A stretch of DNA of 64,000 nt from Roseomonas sp. (GTDB lineage Bacteria; Pseudomonadota; Alphaproteobacteria; Acetobacterales; Acetobacteraceae), in the NCBI GenBank assembly GCA_020249865.1, contig JADCEV010000002.1, positions 1 to 64,000 on the forward strand. Reading direction: 5' to 3'. The translations under genes and the position numbers were made by a program. Under the pieces are notes generated by a model that was not told where the DNA came from, did no database searches, and saw nothing but the letters and a program-made list of their open reading frames with translations. Below, piece by piece: positions 9,921 through 17,863 of this stretch (position 1 is its first letter; each line of letters starts with the position of its first letter).

Positions 9921-11651
9921 CTATTCCGCGGCCGGCACTGAAGATTTGCGGGGTGCGTCCAGTGCATCCATCTCGGCATCGGTCATTTGCGCGGCGCCAC
10001 CGCCGCAAAGCTTCACTTGCAGCGCGCTGTCTTCCATCTCAGCATCGCTCAATTGCTCCGTCCCGCCGCCGCAGGCCTTGGCGGCTTCGGCATTGGCAGC
10101 CGGCAGCTTCACCTTGGGCCGATGCATGGTTTTCCACATGGCATTGGCCGGCGGGCCAGCGGCGCGGGAGGTCAGGCTGCGGCTTTCATCGAAGTGGAAA
10201 TCCACCTTCTTCTTCGATTGCGGCCCCCAATAACCAACCTTGCCCAGATCATAGAAGGTGCGCTTCACACCACTTTTCAAAAACGCCTTCAGGCAGCCCA
10301 GCAGATACTTCCGCTTGGTGGCATCGCGCGTGAAGGGATAACCGAAAAACGCCTTCTTCATATAAAAGCGCCGGTAATTCGCCATGGTTCGATCCAATAG
10401 CGTGGCGCGGTCCATCGCATCCGGCTTCATGATTGGCGTGACGAAATTATATTTCGAGAAATCGAAAATCTCGACCTTGTCGCCCAATTCGCGGAAAAGG
10501 TCGCTGAAAGGCCAGGGCGTGTACATGGCCCAATTCGCCATATCCGGATTCCAATCGCAGGCCATGCGATAGGTTTCTTCCAGCGTTTCCGCCGTTTCAT
10601 TTTCCAGCCCGACAATGAATTGCGCTTCCGCGACAATACCAGCATCGCGCAGCAACTGAATGGCCTTCTTGTTCTGCGCAATGGTGGTTTCCTTGTTGAA
10701 GCGATCAAGCTTCAACTGCGCCGCCGCTTCGGTGCCAAGCGAAATATGGATCAGCCCCGCCTTGCGATAGAAGGGCAGCAGCGCCTCATCCCGCAGGATA
10801 TCCGTCACGCGCGTATTGATGCCCCATTGCACCTTCTCAGGCAGGCCGCGGGCGATAAGTTCCTCACAAAAAGCCACGAATTTCTTCTTGTGGATGGTCG
10901 GCTCCTCATCAGCCAGGATGAAGAAGCCAACATCATGGTCGCGCACCAGGGTTTCGATTTCATCCACCACTTTCTTCGGGTCCCGTACGCGATAATCGCG
11001 CCAGAATTTCCATTGGGAACAAAAGGAACAGGTGAAGGGGCAGCCGCGCGCCATATTCGGGATGGCAACGCGCTTGCCGGTTGGGATGTAGATGTACTTC
11101 TTCCAATCCAGAATGCCCCAATCGGGGGAGATTCGATCAATATCGGCAATGGGTGGCGCGGCCGGTGTCGCCACCACCTTGCCATCTTCCAGAAAGGCGA
11201 TGCCCTTCACCTGTTTGCGCCCTGTTATCCAATCACCATTGGCAACGGCGCTCACCAGATCGAGGAAAACCTGTTCGCCTTCGCCGCGCACAATGGCGTC
11301 AATCCATGGCGCTTCGGCCAGCACCTGGCCGTACATGAAGGTGCCATGAATGCCGCCCAGCACGGTTACGGCATTGGGGCAGGTTTCCTTCGCCAATTGC
11401 AGCAGCGCTTCGGCCTTATAGATGGCCGGCGTAATGGCGGTGGCGCCGACGATATCGGGCTTGAGCGCCATCAGCGCGCCGCGTACCTGATCATCCGTCA
11501 GATTATCCGTCATGGCGTCAATGAAGGTGATGTCGGTGAAGCCGCCATTCTTGAGGTAGCCGGCCAGATAGGCGACCCAGGCGGGCGGCCAGCTCCCGGC
11601 GATTTCGGCACCGCCCGAATGGTAATTGGGATGGATCAACACAACGCGCAT
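9921..11651 (-). CDS. bchE: Anaerobic Mg-protoporphyrin IX monomethyl ester cyclase BchE
   Basis: 576 aa radical SAM/cobalamin enzyme forming the isocyclic E ring of bacteriochlorophyll without oxygen. An N-terminal B12-binding-type domain (residues ~1-140, with LGGIHGTFM) precedes the radical SAM core with the CxxxCxxC cluster at Cys204, Cys208 and Cys211 ([10 protein letters not shown]). The domain order and the start [23 protein letters not shown] match BchE. The C-terminal tail carries two near-identical CGGG...DAEM units at residues 527-540 and 549-562, 22 residues apart. It heads a two-gene minus-strand unit with bchJ; its upstream region has PpsR- and FNR-like sites. Confidence 0.96.
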   Translation of the reverse strand: MRVVLIHPNYHSGGAEIAGSWPPAWVAYLAGYLKNGGFTDITFIDAMTDNLTDDQVRGALMALKPDIVGATAITPAIYKAEALLQLAKETCPNAVTVLGGIHGTFMYGQVLAEAPWIDAIVRGEGEQVFLDLVSAVANGDWITGRKQVKGIAFLEDGKVVATPAAPPIADIDRISPDWGILDWKKYIYIPTGKRVAIPNMARGCPFTCSFCSQWKFWRDYRVRDPKKVVDEIETLVRDHDVGFFILADEEPTIHKKKFVAFCEELIARGLPEKVQWGINTRVTDILRDEALLPFYRKAGLIHISLGTEAAAQLKLDRFNKETTIAQNKKAIQLLRDAGIVAEAQFIVGLENETAETLEETYRMACDWNPDMANWAMYTPWPFSDLFRELGDKVEIFDFSKYNFVTPIMKPDAMDRATLLDRTMANYRRFYMKKAFFGYPFTRDATKRKYLLGCLKAFLKSGVKRTFYDLGKVGYWGPQSKKKVDFHFDESRSLTSRAAGPPANAMWKTMHRPKVKLPAANAEAAKACGGGTEQLSDAEMEDSALQVKLCGGGAAQMTDAEMDALDAPRKSSVPAAE

Positions 11652-11719
11652 GAAACGCCCCCGATCAGGCCCAAGGCCGAGGGCATTTTGGCCTTGTGGC
11701 GGCGTGATGCTTTGCGATG

Positions 11720-11737
11720 TGTCAATTCAACTGGACA
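11720..11737. promoter_or_regulatory. PpsR/CrtJ-type operator upstream of bchE
   Basis: The 18-mer TGTCAATTCAACTGGACA is a perfect TGT-N12-ACA and even TGTC-N10-GACA. This is the palindrome bound by the photosynthesis repressor PpsR/CrtJ in purple bacteria. It lies 69 bp upstream of the bchE start codon. Its position makes redox- or light-dependent repression of bchE-bchJ likely (inference). Confidence 0.75.
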
Positions 11738-11745
11738 ATAAATAC

Positions 11746-11759
11746 TTGCAAAATATCAA
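11746..11759. promoter_or_regulatory. FNR/FnrL-like box upstream of bchE
   Basis: Read on the minus strand this is TTGAT-ATTT-TGCAA; consensus TTGAT-N4-ATCAA, so the upstream half-site is perfect and the outer CAA of the other half is kept (8 of 10 positions). It lies between the two PpsR-like sites. FNR-type activation fits the oxygen-sensitive chemistry of BchE. One half-site is imperfect, so this is a candidate only. Confidence 0.45.
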
Positions 11760-11763
11760 GAAA

Positions 11764-11781
11764 TGTCCATTCGAGTTGTCA
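11764..11781. promoter_or_regulatory. Degenerate second PpsR/CrtJ-like site
   Basis: TGTCCATTCGAGTTGTCA is TGT-N12-TCA, one base off the consensus. Its centre is 44 bp (about four helical turns) from the perfect site, the kind of same-face spacing that lets PpsR tetramers bind cooperatively. The AT-rich stretch between the two sites is the most promoter-like part of this intergenic region. Confidence 0.4.
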
Positions 11782-11867
11782 TCTGGCGCGGGCTCTTGGA
11801 AAAAATTCCGCGAAAATCAACCGAATCGCCTTGATCCCGCCATGGTGTCGCGGAAGGGTAACTGCTC

Positions 11868-12653
11868 ATGAGACCCCTGATCGGCATTTCCTGCTGCCTG
11901 AAACCCTTTGGCATCTTCGGCACGCCCAACCATGCGGCGTCGGACAGCTATATCCGCGTGGTGCGCGGCCCGGTGGGGGGCACCCCGGTGCTGCTACCGG
12001 CGGCGGGTGAGGAGGCCGCGGCCGATTACCTCGCCCATATCAACGGCCTGATCCTGACCGGCAGCCGATCCAATGTCTGGCCCGGCCATTATGATGGCCC
12101 ACCCCATGCCGAGGGCACGCCGGAAGACCAGGAACGCGACGCCACCACCCTGCCCTTGATCCGCGCGGCCATTGCGGCGGGTATCCCCCTGCTCGCGATT
12201 TGTCGCGGCATGCAGGAATTGAATGTGGCACTCGGTGGCAGCCTGGATCAGCGCGTGCAGGATTTGCCGGGGCGGATGGATCATTCCACGCCATCGGATC
12301 AGAAAATCCCGCTGGTACGCACCGGCAAGGCGCATCTGGTGCGGATTGATGGCGCCGGGGCCTTGGCCGCGACGCTGACTGCGTCCTCCCGCAGCGCGGC
12401 GCAGCTTGCGGTGAACTCGCTCCATAATCAGGCAGTGCAGCGCCTGGCGCCGCGCCTGGTCGCGGAAGGCTGGGCACCGGATGGCACCATTGAAGCGGTG
12501 CGCGTGGAAGGCGCCCGCGGCTTTGCGATTGGCGTGCAATGGCACCCCGAATATGACTGGGAGCGTGATGCCGATAGCCGCGCGATTTTCGAAGCCTTTG
12601 GCCGCGCCGCCGCCGCCCATGCCGGGGCGAAGCTTGCCGCGGCGGCGGAGTGA
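11868..12653 (+). CDS. Gamma-glutamyl-gamma-aminobutyrate hydrolase family protein (class I amidotransferase, C26)
   Basis: 261 aa. The class I glutamine amidotransferase triad is visible: the nucleophile elbow AICRGMQELN (Cys), and the His/Glu pair in GVQWHPEYDW. The opening PLIGISCCLK and NGLILTGSRSNV fit the PuuD/peptidase C26 group, which releases glutamate from gamma-glutamyl compounds such as gamma-glutamyl-GABA. The start ATG follows GGAAGGG. It diverges from bchE. No polyamine genes are adjacent, so the substrate is open. Confidence 0.88.
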   Translation: MRPLIGISCCLKPFGIFGTPNHAASDSYIRVVRGPVGGTPVLLPAAGEEAAADYLAHINGLILTGSRSNVWPGHYDGPPHAEGTPEDQERDATTLPLIRAAIAAGIPLLAICRGMQELNVALGGSLDQRVQDLPGRMDHSTPSDQKIPLVRTGKAHLVRIDGAGALAATLTASSRSAAQLAVNSLHNQAVQRLAPRLVAEGWAPDGTIEAVRVEGARGFAIGVQWHPEYDWERDADSRAIFEAFGRAAAAHAGAKLAAAAE

Positions 12654-12689
12654 GGCGGTTTCTTCACGCAGCCATGTCGGTTTTAGGGC

Positions 12690-12840
12690 TTTGCTTTTTC
12701 GTGCAAATGTTCTAAAAAAATCCTTGTCGGCCATGGCTTTGCCGGCGGTCGCGATCCCGGCATCCCCTGCCGGCTCGCCCGACCTTTCCGATCGGAAAAT
12801 ACAAAGTAGCGCCCGGTCACCCCCCTGACCGGGCGTTTTT
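12690..12840 (+). ncRNA. Candidate small structured RNA ending in an intrinsic terminator
   Basis: The 319 bp gap between the C26 gene and the FAH gene has no supported ORF. A weak promoter-like pair (TTGCTT, 16 bp, TAAAAA at about 12694-12721) is followed by CCGGCA/TGCCGG (12757-12773, loop TCCCC), the 14-nt palindrome TTTCCGATCGGAAA (12786-12799) and the terminator at 12810-12840. Three successive stems plus a U-run suggest a roughly 110-nt RNA; it could also simply be the 3' UTR of the amidotransferase gene. No known RNA family was recognised. Confidence 0.35.
12810..12840 (+). terminator. Rho-independent terminator
   Basis: Ten-base-pair perfect stem CGCCCGGTCA / TGACCGGGCG with a C-rich loop, followed at once by TTTTT. 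It ends transcription from the amidotransferase gene or from the candidate small RNA and insulates the FAH gene downstream. Confidence 0.88.
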
Positions 12841-12972
12841 GTTGGGGTGGAATCTCGGCGCCTCAGACAGATGCGGCGTCACCCTAAGATGACACGCAAA
12901 GCGCCCGTCCTGCCTTTCGGCAGCCCCCGGCAGGGGGTATAGCGGCATGGAATAGCCGAAGGAGTCGCTCGG

Positions 12973-13659
12973 ATGGTTTCCTATGTCTTCCCGCCGCCGC
13001 CTGTTGCCGCGCTGCCAATCAAGGGCAGTGACGCGCTTTTCCCGGTGCGCCGCATTTTCTGCGTCGGCCGCAATTACGCCGAACACGCGATTGAAATGGG
13101 CAGCGACCCGACCCGCGAACCGCCCTTTTACTTCACCAAACCGGCCGATTCCGTGGTGATCAATGGCGCGGATACGCCTTACCCATCCGTCACCAAATCG
13201 CTGCATCACGAAATGGAACTCGTGGTCGCCATCGGGCGCGGCGGGCGGAATATCGCGGTGGCTGACGCGCTTTCCCATGTCTGGGGCTATTGCGCCGGCT
13301 TGGATATGACCCGCCGCGACATCCAGAATGAGGCGAAAAAGACCGGCCGCCCCTGGGATATGGGCAAGGGCTTCGACAAATCCGCCCCCATGGGCCTGCT
13401 GGTGCCGGCTGCCGGGATTGATCCATCCAAGGGCAAGATTGAGCTCAAGGTGAATGGCAAGGTCACGCAGACCTCTGACCTTTCCAAGCTCATCTGGTCC
13501 GTCCCCGAAGTCATCGCCAATTTGTCGGAATTGGTGGAACTGGCGCCAGGAGACCTGATCATGACCGGCACGCCAGAAGGCGTCGCCGCCGTGGTGCGCG
13601 GCGATGTGCTGGAAGGTTTTGTTGAAGGTGTGGGCGATATCCGCACGAAGATCATCTGA
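12973..13659 (+). CDS. Fumarylacetoacetate hydrolase (FAH) family protein
   Basis: 228 aa. It belongs to the short FAH/FAHD1-type group (acylpyruvases, oxaloacetate decarboxylases, isomerase/decarboxylases). [17 protein letters not shown] and [12 protein letters not shown] are typical; the metal site is seen as [11 protein letters not shown] with the later AGLDMTRRD, and the product-side motif [13 protein letters not shown] is complete. A strong SD (GAAGGAG) precedes the ATG. It is followed 17 bp later by radA; no catabolic partner is adjacent, so the exact C-C bond cleaved is unknown. Confidence 0.9.
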   Translation: MVSYVFPPPPVAALPIKGSDALFPVRRIFCVGRNYAEHAIEMGSDPTREPPFYFTKPADSVVINGADTPYPSVTKSLHHEMELVVAIGRGGRNIAVADALSHVWGYCAGLDMTRRDIQNEAKKTGRPWDMGKGFDKSAPMGLLVPAAGIDPSKGKIELKVNGKVTQTSDLSKLIWSVPEVIANLSELVELAPGDLIMTGTPEGVAAVVRGDVLEGFVEGVGDIRTKII

Positions 13660-13676
13660 TCCGCGTGCCCGCCTGA

Positions 13677-15080
13677 ATGGCCAAGGATCGCAGCCGCTTT
13701 GTCTGCCAGGCCTGCGGGGCAGTCAGCCCCAAATGGCAGGGGCGCTGCGATGCCTGTGGCGAATGGAATACGCTGATCGAGGAAACCACCGCCCCGCGCG
13801 GCCCCGGCCCCGCCGCCAAAACCGCCGGCGGGCGCCGCGTTGAATTTGTTGGCCTGAAGGGGGAAAGCGCGCCCCCGCCGCGCATTGTGACTGGCATTGC
13901 GGAATTGGATCGCGTTTTGGGCGGCGGTTTCGTGCCGGCCTCCGCCGTGCTGGTCGGCGGTGACCCCGGCATCGGCAAATCAACCATCCTGCTGCAGGCG
14001 GCAGCGCGTTTGGCGTCCGGCGGGCGGCGCGTTTTGTATATCTCGGGCGAAGAGGCGGTGGAGCAGGTCAGGCTACGCGCCGCGCGGCTCGGGCTTTCCG
14101 ATAGCCCGATGGAATTGGCCGCCGCTTCGGCCTTGCGGGATATTGGCGCCAGTTTGGAACAGGAAAGCGACGCCGCGCTGGTGGTGATGGATTCGATCCA
14201 GACCGTTTGGCTGGATGCGCTGGATTCAGCACCGGGGACCGTCGCGCAGGTGCGCGCTTGCGCCGCCGAATTGATCAGGCTCGCGAAATCGCGCGGCTTT
14301 GCGTTGGTGTTGGTTGGGCATGTCACCAAGGAAGGCACGCTGGCCGGGCCGCGTGTGCTGGAACATATGGTGGATGCGACGCTTTATTTTGAAGGCGATC
14401 GCGGCCATCAATTCCGCATCCTGCGCGCGGTGAAGAACCGCTTTGGCGCGACGGATGAAATCGGCGTTTTCGAAATGACGGATCGCGGCCTGGTTGAAGT
14501 GGCCAATCCTTCGGCACTTTTTTTGGCGGAACGCCGCGGCAATGTCTCAGGCTCCGCCGTATTCGCCGGGATTGAAGGCACGCGCCCGGTGCTTGTCGAA
14601 ATCCAGGCGCTGCTCTCCCCTTCCTCGGGCGGGTCGCCGCGCAGGCAAGTGGTGGGCTGGGATTCCGGGCGGCTTTCCATGCTGCTGGCGGTGCTGGAAG
14701 CGCGTTGTGGGATGAGCCTTGGCCAGAATGATGTCTATCTGAATATCGCGGGCGGCTTGCGCATTACCGAACCGGCGGCGGATTTGGCGGTGGCGGCGGC
14801 ACTGGTCTCGGCGGCGACAGATCGGCCCACCGATTCAGGTGCGGTTTATTTTGGCGAGGTCGGGCTTTCGGGTGAGGTGCGGCAGGTTTCTCAGGCTGAG
14901 TCGCGCCTGAGGGAAGCAGCGAAGCTCGGCTTTACCGCCGCCACCCTGCCCAGGCGCATTGCACGCGGCGGGCGCGCGGCGGCGGCGCCGGAAGGGCTCG
15001 GGCTTTCGGAAATCGGCCATTTGACTGATCTGGTGGCGCGCTTTGCTGAAAAGACCCTGCCCGCGCGTAGCAAGGCGTGA
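13677..15080 (+). CDS. radA: DNA repair protein RadA
   Basis: 467 aa RecA-like ATPase promoting branch migration in homologous recombination. An N-terminal zinc finger (CQACG then CDACGEW), Walker A GGDPGIGKST, the RadA-specific KNRFG motif and a C-terminal Lon-like domain (residues ~310-460, with YLNIAGGLRITEPAADLAVA) are in canonical order. It heads a radA-cvpA-purF-SDR run on the plus strand that is common in alphaproteobacteria. Confidence 0.97.
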   Translation: MAKDRSRFVCQACGAVSPKWQGRCDACGEWNTLIEETTAPRGPGPAAKTAGGRRVEFVGLKGESAPPPRIVTGIAELDRVLGGGFVPASAVLVGGDPGIGKSTILLQAAARLASGGRRVLYISGEEAVEQVRLRAARLGLSDSPMELAAASALRDIGASLEQESDAALVVMDSIQTVWLDALDSAPGTVAQVRACAAELIRLAKSRGFALVLVGHVTKEGTLAGPRVLEHMVDATLYFEGDRGHQFRILRAVKNRFGATDEIGVFEMTDRGLVEVANPSALFLAERRGNVSGSAVFAGIEGTRPVLVEIQALLSPSSGGSPRRQVVGWDSGRLSMLLAVLEARCGMSLGQNDVYLNIAGGLRITEPAADLAVAAALVSAATDRPTDSGAVYFGEVGLSGEVRQVSQAESRLREAAKLGFTAATLPRRIARGGRAAAAPEGLGLSEIGHLTDLVARFAEKTLPARSKA

Positions 15081-15113
15081 CGCGCCCGCCTGCCAGGGCT
15101 ATAGGGTCCAGCG

Positions 15114-15671
15114 ATGAATTGGGTTGATGTCATTCTGTTGGGGGTGATTGCCCTATCGGCGATCCTCGCCTTTTTCCATGGCCTGGTGCGGGAAGCGCTT
15201 GGCGTGGCGGGCTGGGTTGGTGCGGCGGTAGTGGCCCTGCTGGCGCGGAAGGAGATTCAGCCCTTCCTCGACCCCTATTTCACGCCGCCCTGGCTCGCGG
15301 AAGCCATTGGCGCAGGCGTGGTGTTTCTGGTCGCGCTGATTGTCTTCAAGCTGATGATCAATGCGGTCGCGGATCGTGTGCAGGATTCCGCCCTGGGCGG
15401 CATTGATCGTGTGCTTGGCCTGGTTTTCGGTGCGGCGCGCGGCGCCTTTTTGCTGGTGGTCGCCTATATCGTCGCCGGGTTATTGCTTCCAGGGGATCGC
15501 TGGCCCGAACCGGTGCTTCAAGCCCGCGCGCTCCCGCTGCTCTCACAAGGCGCGCATATGGTGATTGAAGTCATGCCGGCGGAATATCGCCCGCGGTTGA
15601 ATGAACCGCCCTTGCCGCGTTCGCCCACGGTTGAAGAATTGCTGCGCCCCCCCGCGCGCAGCCGGAATTGA
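15114..15671 (+). CDS. cvpA: CvpA family inner-membrane protein
   Basis: 185 aa with four predicted membrane helices in the first ~125 residues (MNWVDVILLGVIALSAILAF, then three more) and a soluble Pro-rich tail. CvpA was named for colicin V production and is linked to envelope homeostasis. The gene lies directly upstream of purF, the classical cvpA-purF linkage; the gap to the purF ATG is only 8 bp. Confidence 0.92.
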   Translation: MNWVDVILLGVIALSAILAFFHGLVREALGVAGWVGAAVVALLARKEIQPFLDPYFTPPWLAEAIGAGVVFLVALIVFKLMINAVADRVQDSALGGIDRVLGLVFGAARGAFLLVVAYIVAGLLLPGDRWPEPVLQARALPLLSQGAHMVIEVMPAEYRPRLNEPPLPRSPTVEELLRPPARSRN

Positions 15672-15679
15672 GGTTACCC

Positions 15680-17140
15680 ATGCCGCTGCCCGCGCGATTT
15701 GAGGATGACAAGCCGCATGAGGAATGCGGCGTGTTCGGCGTGTGGAATGGCGGCGATGCCGCCGCCCTCACCGCACTTGGCCTGCATGCGCTTCAGCATC
15801 GCGGCCAGGAAGCCGCCGGCATTGTAACCTTGGATGAGGCCGGGCTGTTTCATGCCCATAAGGGGCTTGGCTTGGTTGGCGATAATTTCGGGGAGGCCAA
15901 GGTCATTGCCTCCCTCCGCGGGCCGCATGCCGTCGGGCATAACCGTTACGCCACCACGGGTGAAACCGCGCTCCGCAATGTGCAGCCGCTTTATGCCGAT
16001 TTTGAATTTGGCGGCTTTGCGGTGGCGCATAATGGCAATCTGACCAATGCCTATGCGCTGAAGCGCGCCTTGGTGCGGCGCGGCTGCCTGTTTCAGAGCA
16101 CCACGGATTCCGAGGTTTTCATCCATCTGATCGCCATCAGCCTTTATTCCACCGTGATTGATCGGCTGATTGATGCGCTGAAGCAGGTGCAGGGCGCTTA
16201 TTCGCTGGTCGCCTTACATAATGGCGCGCTGATTGGCGCGCGCGATCCGCTCGGCGTGCGCCCCCTTGTCTTGGGGCGCTTGGCCAATGGCGGGCTGGTT
16301 CTGGCATCAGAAACCTGCGCGCTGGATATCGTCGGCGCGGAATTCGTGCGCGATATCGAAGCGGGCGAGTTGGTGGTGATTGACGATACTGGGCTCCGCA
16401 GCATCAAGCCCTTCGCGCGCACCGATAGCCGCTTTTGCATTTTCGAATACATCTATTTCGCGCGGCCTGACAGCATGGTGGAAGGCACGCCGGTTTATGA
16501 AAGCCGCAAGCGCATCGGCGCGGAACTCGCGCGCGAAAGCGCGGTGCCGGCTGATCTGGTGGTGCCCGTGCCTGATTCAGGTGTGCCGGCAGCCATGGGC
16601 TACGCGGTGGAATCCGGCATACCGTTTGAGCTTGGCATCATCCGCAACCATTATGTCGGGCGCACCTTCATCGAACCCACAGATCAGATCCGCCATTTGG
16701 GCGTGAAGCTGAAGCACAGCGCCAATCGCGCCATGATTCAGGGCAAGCGCGTGGTGCTGGTGGATGATTCCATCGTGCGCGGTACCACCAGCCGCAAGAT
16801 TGTTGAAATGGTGCGCCAGGCAGGGGCGACCGAAGTGCATATGCGCATTTCATCGCCGCCCACCACGCATTCCTGCTATTACGGCATTGACACGCCCGAA
16901 CGTGCGCATCTGATGGCGGCCAAGCATGACCTGGCCGAGATGGCGCGCATCATCGGCGTGGATAGCCTGGCTTTCATATCGCTCGATGGTCTTTATCGCG
17001 CGCTTGGGCAGCCGGCGCGCGATCCGCAAAAGCCGCATTTCTGTGACGCCTGCTTTACCGGTGACTATGCCATTCCTTTAACGGATTGGGCCGATAATTC
17101 AGACCGCCAGCTTTCCTTGCTGCAACCGGCGGGACAATGA
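15680..17140 (+). CDS. purF: Amidophosphoribosyltransferase
   Basis: 486 aa. First committed step of purine synthesis: PRPP plus glutamine to phosphoribosylamine. The ATG at 15680 follows GAGG at a good distance. A short propeptide precedes the catalytic Cys16 in HEECGVFGVWN, so N-terminal processing is needed. The PRPP motif VVLVDDSIVRGTTS is intact. Cysteines in SRFCIFEYIYF, SCYYGID and FCDACFTG fall where the B. subtilis-type enzyme binds a 4Fe-4S cluster, so this is the iron-sulfur, oxygen-sensitive subclass (inference from these residues). Confidence 0.97.
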   Translation: MPLPARFEDDKPHEECGVFGVWNGGDAAALTALGLHALQHRGQEAAGIVTLDEAGLFHAHKGLGLVGDNFGEAKVIASLRGPHAVGHNRYATTGETALRNVQPLYADFEFGGFAVAHNGNLTNAYALKRALVRRGCLFQSTTDSEVFIHLIAISLYSTVIDRLIDALKQVQGAYSLVALHNGALIGARDPLGVRPLVLGRLANGGLVLASETCALDIVGAEFVRDIEAGELVVIDDTGLRSIKPFARTDSRFCIFEYIYFARPDSMVEGTPVYESRKRIGAELARESAVPADLVVPVPDSGVPAAMGYAVESGIPFELGIIRNHYVGRTFIEPTDQIRHLGVKLKHSANRAMIQGKRVVLVDDSIVRGTTSRKIVEMVRQAGATEVHMRISSPPTTHSCYYGIDTPERAHLMAAKHDLAEMARIIGVDSLAFISLDGLYRALGQPARDPQKPHFCDACFTGDYAIPLTDWADNSDRQLSLLQPAGQ

Positions 17141-17856
17141 TCATGACAGAATTGGCAGGCCGCGTTGCGCTGATTACCGGAGCCTCACGCGGGATTGGCG
17201 CCGCACTCGCCCTGCATTTGGCCAAGCTTGGCGCGCAATGCGTGCTGGTGGCACGCACCCAGGGCGGGCTTGAAGAAGTGGATGACGCGATCCGCGCCGC
17301 CGGCGGCAAGCCCGCGACGTTGCTGCCCTTTGATCTGCAAAAGGCCGAGAGGGATATTGATATGATCGGGCCTTCCATTGTGGAACGCTTCGGTCGGCTT
17401 GATATTCTGGTGCATAATGCGGGGGCGTTGAACAAGCTGACGCCGGTTGCGCATATTGAACCGCGCGATTGGGCGGAAGTGATGGCCGTGAACCTCACCG
17501 CAAGTTGGCGCCTGATCCGCAGCTGCGATCCGCCTTTGCGCGCTTCTGATGCGGGGCGAGCGGTATTTGTCACCAGCGGGCGAGTGCTGCGCCCACGCGC
17601 CTATTGGGGCATGTATGGTGCGGCCAAGGCGGGCATGGAACATCTGGTAACGACATGGGCGCTTGAGGTGGAAAACACGCCGCTTCGCGTCAATCTTGTG
17701 GATCCTGGGGTCGTGGCCACCAAAATGCGCGCTGCCGCCATGCCTGGGGAAGACCCCTCCACCCTGCCGCAACCCGCTGATGTCGCGCCTGGCATTGCGG
17801 CGCTCTGCCTGCCTTCTGAAACACGCCATGGCGCGCGTGTATTGATCGGGGGATAG
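17137..17856 (+). CDS. SDR-family oxidoreductase downstream of purF
   Basis: 239 aa short-chain dehydrogenase with TGASRGIG, the NAG segment (LVHNAGAL) and the YGAAKAG active site. Its ATG overlaps the purF stop (ATGA), and a second ATG at 17143 is possible. An SDR at this place is common behind purF in alphaproteobacteria, but its substrate is not established here. The slt gene follows after 7 bp. Confidence 0.88.
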   Translation: MIMTELAGRVALITGASRGIGAALALHLAKLGAQCVLVARTQGGLEEVDDAIRAAGGKPATLLPFDLQKAERDIDMIGPSIVERFGRLDILVHNAGALNKLTPVAHIEPRDWAEVMAVNLTASWRLIRSCDPPLRASDAGRAVFVTSGRVLRPRAYWGMYGAAKAGMEHLVTTWALEVENTPLRVNLVDPGVVATKMRAAAMPGEDPSTLPQPADVAPGIAALCLPSETRHGARVLIGG

Positions 17857-17863
17857 TCGCGTC

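Noticed and set aside
11816-11835. ATCAA-N10-TTGAT near the C26 gene as a second FNR box
   Set aside because: The half-sites are in the wrong order and spacing for FNR-type TTGAT-N4-ATCAA.
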